Assembly (NCBI GenBank): GCA_905221605.1
Contig: CAJNDS010000591.1
Location: forward strand, 547,701 to 611,700
Direction of reading: 5' to 3'
DNA length: 64,000 nt
From: Symbiodinium natans
Lineage: Eukaryota; Sar; Dinophyceae; Suessiales; Symbiodiniaceae
Each line of letters starts with the position of its first letter. Position 1 is the stretch's first letter. Shown here one piece after another: positions 30,901 through 44,257 of this stretch. The notes beneath the pieces were generated by a model. It was not told where the DNA came from and did no database searches. It worked only from the letters and a program-made list of their open reading frames with translations. The position numbers and the translations under genes were made by a program.

Positions 30901-33900
30901 GGTCTTTCGGGTTACAACCCCCTACCTAACCAAGCCAGAACCTGTGTCCTCCTACTTGCCAAAGTTTCCCCCTACACCCGAAGCCATCAAACAAGAAAGG
31001 GCAAAGCCTCAGAAACCCTAAACACTCAACCCTCAAGTGTACACAAAAAAGCCTTCAAAGCCCTATGCACTTCTTAGGTCAGTCATGTGGCGGCATGCGG
31101 AGACCCCTTGAGGGTTTTGGGGTTTAAGGGATTTAGGGTGAGGTCGAGTAGTCAGTGTCGGTCACCTGGCAGAGTAACAGCAGGCCAGATGCTTAGGGTT
31201 TAGGGTTTAGGGTTTAGGGTTTAGGGTTTAGGGTTTAGGGTTTAGGGTTTAGGGGCTCAGGGCTTAGGGAGAACCATGAGTCGGCCTGAGTTTTATTCCG
31301 TGCGGGAGTTCGGGGTTGTGTTCAGAAGCCTGTGTGTTGCTGGAGGGCACTTGGACGCTCTTTTGGCATAGTAAGTCCACTTAGAAGTTTCTAGAAAATC
31401 TCTTGTAGTCCCCAGAACCCACCCTTACGAACCCCTCTTGCTAAGTCGAGGGGGCTTCCAAGCGGTATCCCCCCAAGAACGTTGAGCCCCCCCCCCCCCC
31501 CTCAGGCAGCTTGCCTGGCCATGAAGGCGAGATCTGCGATGCTTCCTGATGGGATGTGGAAACCCTAAGAATCCATGTGCATAGTACCCTAAGCCCTAAA
31601 CCCTAAGCCCTAGACCCTAAACCGTGTAGTCTATGCTTAGGCCTTCAAGTGTTCCTAGATAGTAGCTTTAGGGCCCAAGTATTTGCTACATAGGCACATG
31701 GATCCTTAGAGGGAAAGTGTAAGTCGATATCTTTGGCGGCCACCTGAGCGCTCAAGCCCTCGAAACGCTCGCCACAAGAGCATCACATGGAGGGTGCAAG
31801 TGGTGAGCAATTGGTTGCACGTCTTCCTCTCTTTTGCAAGAGTCTTCTAACCCAGTCCCAATTCCTTCTTATGTACAAGATCTAAAGGAAAGTTTGTGGG
31901 TAGATATGACTGGGGTTCACCCTAAACGCTAAACCCTAAACCCTAAACCCTAAACCCTAAACCCCCAAACCCTAAACTGGCAACTTGAGTGCTAACCTGC
32001 CCATGAACCTTCGAGTAGCGGCCCTACAGAAAGCTATCGGAAGCAGCCGCTTGCCAGTGAGAGTCGAAGCCCCAGCCCTCAAGCCTAAACCCCAACACCT
32101 AAATCTCACGCTAAGCTTGGGATGTTCACCCTTATAACTAACTTCCTTCATAGGCATGATAATTGGGGGGTACCATAGTCACTAGTAAGGACTGTTAGTA
32201 TAAGGGGGAACATCCCAACCCTAAAGCCTGAACCCTAAATCCCAAACACCCCAAACAAAGCGCGTTTGCTCAGGTTTCCTGGCATCCAAACCTCCATCCT
32301 GACTACACACTGGCCTCCTGCTCCCACGATGGGACCATACGCTTGCACCTAGGGCCGACATAGAGCTAAACCCTAAACCCAAAAACCTCAAGCCTAGACC
32401 TATAGTGCCCTGAGCCCTGAGCCCTAAACCAAACTACTGGTAGGCTTTTTGAGGCTTCATGTTGCTAGTTGCTTCTGGCAGTCAACGAGTCGTGCGCGGC
32501 CAAGAACCTCGGCCCCCACATCTTGGGTTTTTTTTGGTTTGGGCTTCAGGGTTTTGGGTATTCCCACGCCACATGGGAAGGACCCTAAACCCTAAACCCT
32601 AAACCCTAAACCCTAAACCCTAAACCCTAAACCCTAAACCCTAAACCCTAAACCCTTCTCTTCGATGTCTCATTGCCAGCAAAAGGTGGAGCCTCCCAGT
32701 CGGCGAGCTGCTCCGCCCTCAGTGCGAGAGTAGGCGGCTGATGTTAGTGTTTAGGGTTTAGGGTTTAGGGTTTAGGGTTTAGGGTTTAGGGTTTAGGGTT
32801 TAGGGTTTAGGGTGGAAGCCCCTGAGCCTAGAAACCCAGTAAACTCTATGAGTCGATAAACCCTGAAAACAACTATTTTTTATAAACAAAAAACACATTT
32901 TTTATAAACTACTATAAGTAATAAGTAGACGGTAGAAACCCTGTAAAGTCCAAACCTAACCCCAAAAAACTGAACGTGCTCAAGGCTCCTTGGAACCGCT
33001 CCCCCGAGTTCGTTAGCGGCCGAGACCAAGACCCGCTTCAACGGAGTTTCTGGCTTCACTACCATGTGCTTATTCGTGTCTGTTTGTGTTTGTTTATGTG
33101 TTTATATGTGTGTTTGTGTATTTGTTGACAATGTTTTTGATGTGCTTGTTCATATTATTGCGTGATGTCACTAAAAATCTCCCCGAAGTTGTACCTGTTG
33201 TACGAAGAACCCTCCGCCCAAACAGAGAGAAAAAACAAAAAGCTTCACGACCCCAGACCGAGCGGCTCAATTCTCAAGCTGAAGATCCTCATTCCCTTAC
33301 CCTCTGAGACAGCAAGCAAGAAACCCAAAACCCTAAGGCCGTAAGCCCTGCCTCGCATGTTGTCCAGCTACGCGGGGGCGAACAAAAACCCTAAGCCTTT
33401 TGACTAGTCCCTGTGGAGTGGTCGAGTGCGACAGCTGGGCGGGTGGCAAAAACAACCCAAATTACAAGGTTTCGCCCTCTACGGCGCGCGGTCCAGAATT
33501 TCAAGTGCATCGTCTCTGCCCCCGAAGTGGCCGAACAACCCGAAACCTTAAAGCCCTAAACCCTAAGCCTCAAAACCCCCAGATAGCCCCCAAAAACCCT
33601 AAAGCCCTAAACCCCGAAATAACCCCAGGACCCTAAACCCCTAAACCCTAAGACCTTAAACTCCTAAACCCTAAACCCTAAACCCTAAATCCTAAATCCT
33701 AAACCAGCTAAGACCTTAAACTCCTAAACCAGAGGTGTGCTGTCCTCCGCCTCCCGGGCGAAAGTGCCGGCTACGTCAAAGGCGTGGCCTTCGATCCCCT
33801 GGGTCGTTTTCTCGCCGCCTGGAAGAGATCCAGTTTAGGGTTTAGGGTTTAGGGGTTTAGGGGTTTAGGGGTTTAGGGGTTTAGGGGGTTTTAGGGGTGG

Positions 33901-34681
33901 GTTTCAGGGCTTTTCTTGGTTTAGGGTTCAGGGTCCAGGTTTAGGGTGGGAGAGAGAGAGAGGGAGGGCACGAGGGTTTTGGGCTTTAGGGTGTCAGCGC
34001 TTAGGCCCCATATTCTAATCCCTTTTAAGGGACTGTTAGCATAAGGGGGAAGATCCCGAGGTTGAGGGTTTTAGGGTAGGTAGCAATTGTAAGGGAGGTC
34101 CTTAGTACCCGGCTGGCTGCAGAGACCTGGTTGCAAAAAGGTCAGGTAGCACCCCCACTGGACACGTTAATCTGTGGCGTGGTGCTCTTTTGCAAGGGGG
34201 GGGGGGGGGGTTACGAGGCATCTTATTTGGGCTGGGCTTCAGGGGGGAGATGATGGGCCTAGGGTAGTGGTGTCACAGGTTCCGGGGCCTCCAGCCTAAA
34301 GCTACCACACGCACACGCCGAGGCAACCATGAGCGATGGAATCGGAGCTCCTTGCCGTTTAGGGGGTTTTAGGGTTCAGGGTTTAGCGTTTAGGGTTTCG
34401 GGGTTTTCTTCTGTTGGTCCAGGGAAGAGGAGCCAAATTCAAGGGTTAGTGATCTTATGCCAGTTGCAGCGGGAGCCCCCTCCCCCCCCCCCCTCCCCTT
34501 CAGGGTTAGGTCCCAGCACTGGGGAATCCAGTGTAGGGTGTTGAGATGAAGCTACTCGGGGGGGGGCACAAGGAGTTGCGACACAGTAGAAGCTTAGAAG
34601 TTCAGGCTACGCCATATGCGGTTCCCCAAATAGGGCACCCTTGTTTCAATTTCCTAGTAAGAGCGAGAGCGACAGCGAGAG

Positions 34682-34732
<51 letters not shown>

Positions 34733-37700
34733 GGGCAGAGTCTGCTTGCTGACAGCTGGAGTTTCTGGGTCCTTGTAGGACCCCAACAATGGTGCAGGCT
34801 TTTATGCGCACCCCCAAAGCACGGCGCAGATGATGCAGACTTTGGACACGTGCGGGAACCTCCTTGTCAGCCTGGAGGACAAGAAGAAGAGAGAGACCAC
34901 AGAAAGGAATCAGCAAGCCAAAAATCGATCTAACACGTACCAAAACTGCCTAAAAGCCTTCAAAACCCGGAAACCCTCACCAAAACGATTCTAGCGCCTT
35001 GACACCCCGAAAGAAGCCCAGGCGGCCAGTCGGCCCCACGCCACGCTTTTCGAGTGCCCCGATGCTGTGGGTGCTGGCCACTCAGCCGACGCTTGGCGGC
35101 TGGTGCCCTTGAGTGGCTCGGCTCTTTGAGTTTTCAGGGTTTTTAGGGCCGACGACAAACCTTAAACCCTCAACAATAAACCCCGAACCCTACACCCTAA
35201 TCCACCTTTTGTAGGACATTCTTCAGAAAACCTCCAACTGTTGGGATGGCATGAAGTCCTTTCACAGAGCCAGGAGGCTGTGTCGCCGCCAATCCCAACT
35301 CCTGGCACCCGAACCCACTTTTGGTGGAAGGTGTCCTCCCGACCCCCAAACCCCTAAACCTTAAACCCTAATTAAACCCTAAACCCTAAACTAACCTTAA
35401 ACCCTAAACCCTAAACCCTAAACCCAGCCATTGAGGCCCTGCTTGCCTCGTGCGAGAGTGAGCGTCAAGACCCACACGGATGAAAACCCTACGTCCCCAA
35501 ACCCACTGCCGAACCAAGCCCTCCCTGCCCCTTTGCCGCCAAACATAAAGCTCCCGCTCGCCCTAAACCCAAAACCCAATTGAGGTCTCATATAGATGAC
35601 ATCGGCATCATGTCGGTGGTTTCCCCATTGTAGTTCGTTTCGACAGTGCGGGCTTGTCCTACCGACACCTACCCAAGCCGTGCCTGCCGTGTGGAGAGTT
35701 AAAGCCCCTGAACCTCTAAACCCCTCAACACTTAAACCCCAAACCCAAAACCCTAAACCCCCAATTAAACCCAAAACCCTAAACCCCAAACCCTAAACCC
35801 TAAACCCCAAAAACGACCGCCCAAAAGTTTCTAGAAGCCCTGATTCACCTCAGACCCTAAACCCTAAACCCTAAACCCTAAACCCTAAACCCTAAAGAGC
35901 GTGTCAGGCCAGGATCCCTGGGCGAAGCCCGGTCCCCTCACGGCCGCTGTGACTTGGGGGCAGCACCCAAACCGGGTTTAGGGTTTAGGGTTTAGGGTTA
36001 AGGGTTTAGAGTAAGGGTTTTGGGTGGGATTCGTTTCATTTCGCTTCATTGTGGGGCCAAATTTGAGGCCATGAAACAGGGGGACGCTTTTTGGGTGAGT
36101 GGCGCAGGCTGTAGAAGAGGCCTTTAGGGGACCCTTTGACACTTATGAAGCAACAGGGGGCTTAACCCTACTTGGAAGCTCTTTTGACTTTGCAAGTCTA
36201 CTTGGTATCCCTTAGAAACCCTCATATCATCCCCATAACCCACCTTACTAACCCTACTTACTGAGTCAAAGGGGCTTCCAAGTAAACCCTAGTGTTTCAA
36301 CCAGTTGTTCAGTTACAGGTTGTTCAGTCCTGGCGCCCCAGCTACCCGAATCGCTCCTGAGTCACATTGAAGCCCTCAGCCGCGGCTACTTACGAATATA
36401 TGTATATATATATACATATATACATATATATGTTGGCAATTCGGCTCAAGATGCTAGGGCCCATTTTCAGGGGCTCGGCCCCCGCGACCCCTAAAGCCTC
36501 TACGAGCCCTCTTACTTATCCTACATTGCAAGTATCCTCAAACCCTAAACCCTAAACCCTAAACCCTAAACCCCAAACCCTAAACCCTAAACCCTAAACC
36601 CTAAACCCTAAACCCTAAACCCTAAACCCTAAACCCTAAACCCTAAACCCTAAACCCTACACCTAAACCATAGATCCACCCTGTGCCCATACGGGACACG
36701 CTGGTAGCGGACAGGGTTCCACCCGCGAAACGCAGCATGTCCCTTAGAATTGAGGTGGCCTTGCTAAGTGGGCGGATGGTTGCAGTTGAAGCAGAAGAGG
36801 ATGAGTCTGTGGAGGTGTTGCTGAGAAGAGCACAGAAGATGCTTGCAGTTGGCAGGGGCCGACTCTTGAACTCCTCCGGAAGCGTTCTGGATGGAGCCGC
36901 CACTCTTCAGCAATCTGGGCTGCACAACGGTGACACGGTGACCTTGCAGATAAGCAGTGTCCATGTTCGTGGCAGCGATTCGGCTTTTGCCGGGATCCTT
37001 GGTGACGGGTCTGTTGTGACCTGGGGCGCTGCTGATTCTGGCGGGGACAGCGGTCTTGTGCAACATCGTCTGAAGAACGTGAGACAGATCCAAGCTACTG
37101 CACGTGCTTTTGCTGCCATTCTGGACGATGGGTCGGTTGTGACCTGGGGAGATGCCGAGAGTGGCGGCGACAGCAGTGCTGTGCAACACCAGCTGAAAGG
37201 TGTTCAGCAGATCCAATCGACTCGCGTTGCACTTGCTGCCATTCTAGGTGATGGGTCCGTTGTGACGTGGGGGAATGCTGAGAATGGTGGCGACAGTAGT
37301 GCTGTGCAAGGTCAGCTCCAGAATGTGCAGCGGATCCAAGCTACCAACTCTGCTTTTGCAGGGATCCTTGGTGACGGGTCTGTTGTGACCTGGGGCGCTG
37401 CTGACTCTGGCGGGGACAGCGGTCATGTGCAGGATCGCCTGAAGAACGTGAGACAGATCCAAGCTACTGACCGTGCTTTTGCTGCCATTCTGGGTGACGG
37501 GTCGGTTGCGACCTGGGGAGACGCTTGGACTGGTGGCGGCAGCGCTGCCGTGCAAGATCAGCTGGAGGATGTGCAGCAGATCCAAGCTACCGACGCAGCA
37601 TTTGCTGCCATTCTGGGCGATGGGTCCGTTGTGACCTGGGGCCGTGCTGAGTTTGGTAGCGTAAGCAGTGCTGTACAAGGACAGCTGATCAACGTCCAGC

Positions 37701-38626
37701 AGATCCAAGCTACAAGTGCAGCCTTTGCTGCAATTCTGGACGATGGGTCTGTTGTGACCTGGGGCAGTGCTGAGAGAGGCGGCGACAGCAGTGCTGTGCA
37801 AGGTCAACTCAAGGACGTGCAGCAAATCCAAGCTGCTGCATGGGCGTTTGCTGCTATTCTGGGCGACGGCTCCGTTGTGACCTGGGGCGAGGCTGATTCT
37901 GGTCTCGCCAGCAGTGCTGTGCAAGGTCAGCTGCAGAACGTGCAGCTGATCCAAGCTAGCATAGACGGTTTTGCTGCCATTCGGGGCGACGGTTCTGTTG
38001 TTACCTGGAGCTGGGGCTTTGCCGACCCTGATCGCCACAGCATTCCCTTGCTTTATCAGCTGAAGGACGTGCAGCAGATCCAAGCCACCCAAGCGGCTTT
38101 TGCCGCCATTCTGGACGATGGTTCTGTTGTGACCTGGGGTGCTGCTGATAGTGGTGGCGACAGCGCAGATGTGCACGATAAGCTACTGAACCCATAGTGT
38201 TCGATCGACTTGTGCTGCTGCACTCGGCAGAAACGGCCAAAAAGGCTTGGGGGCTCGCGGGGTGAATGCCCCTCTATTCCCTTCTGAATCGCGCCCTAAA
38301 TTCTTTCCCCAGAAGGACCTGTCGATCAACCTCCACATGTTGCAGGGGGTCATTTAGGGTTACGGTTTAGGGTTTAAGTTTTAGGGTTTAAGGTTTAGGG
38401 TTTGGGGTTTCGAAACCTCGGACTGTAGACTTCCGGTCCTCGGCGCGAAGACCTCAAACCTGAACCCAGCCCGCTTCCTTGAGACCAGATGAACCCTCAA
38501 ATTGGGGTCACATACCCTATACTACTATGACTTGGGATGTTCCCCATTGTACTAACATAGGGCACCCTTGTTTGAGTTTCCTACAGTCAGGATGCTTGTG
38601 GTTTGGGGTCTAGTCGGTCGAGTCAT

Positions 38627-38677
<51 letters not shown>

Positions 38678-41600
38678 GGAGAGAGGGCATAATCTGCTTG
38701 CTAGAAAGACTACCAATAGTAGTGCAGCAAAACGAATTGAAGGACATTTTGCTGATCATCCACAACAATGTCAGCTGGAGTTTTGCGCAGTCCTTAAATA
38801 GGGATTGTCGTACCCCAATTATAATCCCTATTAGGGACTGTTAGTACAAGGGGAAGCATCCCAAACTATGATTCCTACTAAGGTACCTGAACCAGAAGCA
38901 CTAAAAGCATTTGGTCCAAAAGGTTACAGCCACCCCTGAACCCTCAAACCCTAAACCCCTAAATCCTAAACTAGGAACCTCAAAAAAAGGGTCCATGTAC
39001 CGAAAAAGGGACTACTTGGGTCTTAATGTACTTCCTATACAGGGACTCTGGGTCCCAGGTATTCAGAAAAATCTGGTGCATGGACCCTAAACCCCAAACC
39101 CTAAACCCTAAACCCCAAACCCTAAACCCCAAACCCCAAACCCTAAACCCCAAACCCCAAACCCCAAACCCCAAACCCTAAACCCTAAACCCTAAACCCC
39201 AAACCCCAAACCCTAACCTTAGGGGAAGTGCGCTGCAGGTGAACTTCCGAAGGCCGAGTTGGGATCCGCTCGGCCAATCCGTGATCTTCCCTTTCGGCGA
39301 GCGCAAGAACTGCGCCGCTTGGGTTTGGGGTTTAGGGTTTAGGGTTTAGGGCTTCGGGTTTCGGGTTTAGCGTTTAGGGTTTTTCCGAAGGGGCTGAGGA
39401 GTTGAACTTTGCTAACATACCCACCCCCCCCCCCCCCCCCCCCCCCACAACCTAAACCCTAAACCCTACACCCACCAAAAACAACAAGAACCATTTGTGA
39501 GCCCCTCAGCCCTCCAACGCGCACCACGGGGGGCCGAGGAGATGAGCACCACCCGCTTCTACGCCGCGCTCTTCGTGCAGCCCTGGCAGGTGGGGGGGCT
39601 GTGTACAAAAGGCGTTGCAGGCATTCAGGGTTTAGGGTTTCGGGTTCAGGGTTTAGGGTTTCGGGTTTAGGGTTTAGGGTTCAGGGGTTGGGAGTCTAGC
39701 CACTAGCACTGGAAGCCGTCCGGATGCAAAAAGGCTACGTGCAGGCCCCTGTGGATGTTATTGCATCTTCCTTATTTTTGAGGTTCAAGAGGATCATATC
39801 TAAGAATATGATGTATATATCTTTCCTTACAAGGTTCATCGGTTCATGCGGAGTATACTAGGATGTGATTTTTGTTTTTTGGTGATTTTTGTTTTTTTGT
39901 TTTGTTAAGGGTCTTGAGGGCGATATCCTAGCAAGGTTCAGGGGCTTGAGCCACCTCAGGGAGCCCCGGGGTTTCAAGAGGGTTTAGGGTTTAGGGGTTA
40001 GGGGTTTAGGGTTTAGGGTTTAGGGTTTTGGGTTTAGGGTTTAGGGCTTAGGGCTTAGGGTTTAGGGTTTAGGGTTTTAGGTTTCAATCTGTGTACCTAT
40101 ATGGGGGTGTCCGAAATCAGGGTGTTCCTTATTGCGGTCCTGATTAGAAGGGAATCCTATTATTTGGGGGTCCCTTATTTTCGTAAACCCCCATACAGTA
40201 TGTACTTGGGCCCTAAAGGTACTCCGTAGAAACCCTACACAGGTACGGAAACAGGTACGTGGATCCTTCGGGAATGAGTTTGGGGAGGCATTGGAAAGAT
40301 AGTCGATCGGGAATCTGTGGAGGAGTTGAGGCCCTAAACCCTAAAACCCTAAACCCTCGAGCTATTCAGGCTCAGGTGCGCTGGTCCCAAGTGCCTTCAC
40401 CCTCACCTCTATAAACCTCCTTGCGCCCGGCGCCACAAACATCCAACATAGGGGTCGGAAGAATTACTAATAGTGTTCCCTAAACTACTAAACCCTAAAC
40501 ACCCTAAACGCCCTAAACTCCCTAAACGCCCTAAACGCCCCAAACCCTATTGATGAATATACTATACTCACCCCCCAAAACCCTGGGCTAATTATTAAGG
40601 CCCCTATATTAGACTTGCTGCAGAGGTGAGGGGCTGCCTGTGTAGCACCATGCCCCTGACGATTGGTGTGGCCCTGCTAAGCGGCAGGGAAGTTTTATTG
40701 GAATCAGAACCTGACGAAACTGTAGAACAACTGAGGAGCAAAGCACAGAACACTCTGGCAGTTGGCAGGGGTAGGCTCTTGGACTCCTCCGGAGGTGTTG
40801 TAGATGGAGCAGCCACGCTTCAGGAATCTGGACTGCGCAACGGCGACACATTGACCTTGCAGATAGGCAGCGTTCACATTCGCAGCACCGAAAGGGCTTT
40901 TGCAGCGGTGCTGGGTGATGGGTCTGTTGTGACCTGGGGCCATGCTCAGTTTGGTGGCGACAGCAGTGGTGTGCAAGCTCTGCTGAAGGGTGTGAGGCAG
41001 ATCCAAGCTACTAGGAGGGCCTTTGCTGCCATTTTGGACGATGGGTCTGTTGTGACCTGGGGCGATTCTAGCTACGGTGGCGACAGCGGTTCTGTGCAGC
41101 ATCAGCTGAAGGACGTGCAGCATATCCAGGCTTCCAGCAGAGCCTTTGCTGCCATTCTGGGCGATAGCAATGGGTCTGTTGTGACCTGGGGCGATGATGG
41201 CAGTGGTGGCGACAGCAGTGCTGTGCAAGGTCAGCTGAGCGGCGTGCAGCAGATCCAAGCTGCCACAAATGAGTTTGGCGGTGCTTTTGCTGCCATTCTG
41301 GTCAATGGGTCTGTCGTGTTCTGGGGCGATGTTGGCGATACCGATGACAGCAGTGATGTGCTAAGTCAGCTGAAGGATGTGCAACAGATCCAAGCCTCTG
41401 ACGATGCCTTTGCCGCCATTCTGGGCGGTGGGTCGGTTGTGACCTGGAGTTATGCTGATTATGGTGGCGACAGTAGTTCTGTGCAAAGTCAGCTGAAGGA
41501 TGTGCAGCAGATCCAAGCTACCGACAGGGCTTTCGCTGCCATTCTACGAGATGGGTCTGTTGTGACTTGGGGCGACCGTCTCGATGGTGGCAACAGCAGT

Positions 41601-44224
41601 GCAGTGCAACATCAGCTTGCAGACGTGCAGCAGATCCAAGCTACCGACGGAGCTTTTGCCGCCGTTCTGGGAGATGGATCTGTTGTGACATGGGGTCATC
41701 CTGGCCGCGGTGGCAACAGCAGTGCAATGCAAGCTCAGCTGGCGGATGTGCAGCAGATCCAAGCTACCAGTGCAGCTTTTGCTGCTATTCTGGGGGATGG
41801 GTCTGTGGTGACCTGGGGCGATCTTCACTATGGTGGCGACAGCGGTTCTGTGCAGCATCAGCTGAAGGACGTGCAGCAGATCCAAGCTACCACGAAGGCC
41901 TTTGCTGCCATTTTGCGCGATGGGTCTGTTGTGACCTGGGGCTCTCGTGCTGATGGTGGCGACAGCAGTGATGTGCAAGATCGGCTACAGGACGTGCAGC
42001 ACATCCAAGCTTGCAGCAGAGCTTTTGCTGCCATTCTCGTTGACGGGTCTGTCGTGACCTGGGGCCGTGCTGATTGGGGTGGCGACAGCAGCGCTGTGGC
42101 AGGACATCTGAAGGATGCTACCGACCCTGTGTTTGCCAGCGCTCTGGGCGATGAGACTCCATCTGAGCCACTTTCTCAAACCCTAAGCCCTAAACCCTAA
42201 CTTGAAAGGTCCTTGAATGCCATTGGGGCCTCATTGGGGCTGTATAGGGCCTCAAAGTGCCAGACCTTTGATGTTTCAGAGGCCTTACCCCAAACTAGAA
42301 ATAGAATGTATGCGACCTCAACCTGTGCTTATGTAGATGCGGTTGGACGCCAACCTTACCCCAAACTCCTCCAGAACCTGGTGACTGCGGCCAAGCAGGG
42401 TCGGGGAATTTCAAGTCCGAAGTCGAAGCGAATCCATGAAACCCAAAACCCAAAACCCAAAACCCTAAACCCTAAACCCTAAACCCTAACCCTAAACCCT
42501 AAACCCTAAACCCTAAACCCTAAACCCTAAACCCTAAACCCTAAACCCTAAACCCTAAACCCTACCGGCTTGACATCCTGATCCTGGAGCCTTCAGCAGA
42601 AGAACGCCGACTTGATGTACGGATTGCTATGTCTTCCGTCGTAGGGTTTAGGGTTTAGGGTTTAGGGTTTAGGGTTTAGGGTTTAGGGTTTAGGGTTTAG
42701 GGTAGCAGGGTTGAGGTGCCCAATACGAGCGCGGCTAATCTCCCTAGCAGGCCAGATGTGTTGAGGGCATGATGTATAGGTGTTGTTTGCTTATGGAGAA
42801 GCCTTCCTTCATATGAATGATCGAAACGATATGCCTTGTTTGTTGAGGAGTTCTATACAAAAAATGATCGGAGTTGTACATGGCCTCATGTCACAGAAGG
42901 CAAGACTTACGAGGGCTTGGTCTTCAGAAGAATGGGTTTTGTAAGTTTACCATGGCACATCCATGCGAGAAGCAAGGCTCATATAAGTATAGTAAGTGAA
43001 AGGCCTACTGGAAAGGTCGTTGCTAGATGTTTTTCAGGGTTTAGGATTTCGGGTTTAGGTTGGGATGTTCCCCCTGAAACAAACAGTCCGTAATAGGGAT
43101 TCTTTGTACCCCCCCCCCATTATAATCCCTATTAAAGACTGTTAGCAAAAGGGGGAACATCCCAAGGTTTAGGGTTTAAACGAAAAGGGTGTTTTTGCGT
43201 CTGGGGTGTGGTTGCGACCTGCCACCCTGTCTGTATTTTGCGCACACACATCGCTACGTATGGGGGTTTCCGAACTTGGGGGGGTACCTTATTGGGATCC
43301 TGATTGAAAGGGAACCCTGCTATTTGAGGACTATATTAGGGGTCCCCTATTTCCGTAAACCCGCATATGAGGGCGGCAGATATACAAGGCTTTAAAGGAC
43401 AACGGTTTTCTCTTCGCCCTAAACGGCCCTCAGCCCTTTATCTCTAAAAGGGCCTAAACCCTAAACTCTAAACCCTAAACCCTCAACCCTAAACCCTAAA
43501 CCCTAAACCGAAGACCTTGAGGTTGCGAAGCTATACCGCGGACATAAGGAACAGATCTCAGTGGTCCAGTTCTCACCTGCCGTGCTGCTCTGGCCCAACC
43601 TTTAGGGTTTGGGTTTAGGGTTTAGGGGTTAGGGGTTAGGGTTTAGGGTTTAGGGTTTAGGGTTTAGGGTTTAGGGTTTAGGGTTTAGGGTTACATCCCG
43701 GCCCTTTGATCCTAAATGTAGGGCTTAGTGGTTTGTCGTTTGTATCAACCCAAAATCTGAAGGAGACCTACTGCATTGAAACATCTTGAAACACAAAAAG
43801 GCCCCTAAACCCTAAAATCCCAAAGGGCCCTAACAACCCAACCAAAGGTTAGCGCTCCAACCCCAGAAAATACACCACCATTGCTTCTCGTGAAGCCAAA
43901 ACACCCAGTCCACAGTCGTTTGCATTGGGGCTTGGGGTTTAGGGTCAGATTTGGGGCGTGTTGAAGGGCAGTCAGTAATATTTGCCTTTACTCATCTAGG
44001 GTTTACCATAAGCCCTAGGGTTTAGGGCTTTTTGGGGCCTGCAGCAATCCCAAACCGGAAGCCCACAAAACCCAGCAAAACCCTAAACCTTCAAAACCCT
44101 AAAGGCCCTAAACCATTTACAAGCTAGTATTTGCTTAAGACCCCCCCCCCCCCGGCCAAAAAATGCCAAAAATAGCAATCCCTACATTGCCCTTATGAGG
44201 AGGAGGAAGAGAGAGAGGGAGATA

Positions 44225-44257
<33 letters not shown>

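Noticed and set aside
36436-36450. Spliced-leader-like string ending GGCTCAAGATG upstream of Ubl-RCC1-like gene 2
   Set aside because: Only 12 of 15 positions match the leader end; a match of this quality is expected by chance in a window this size.
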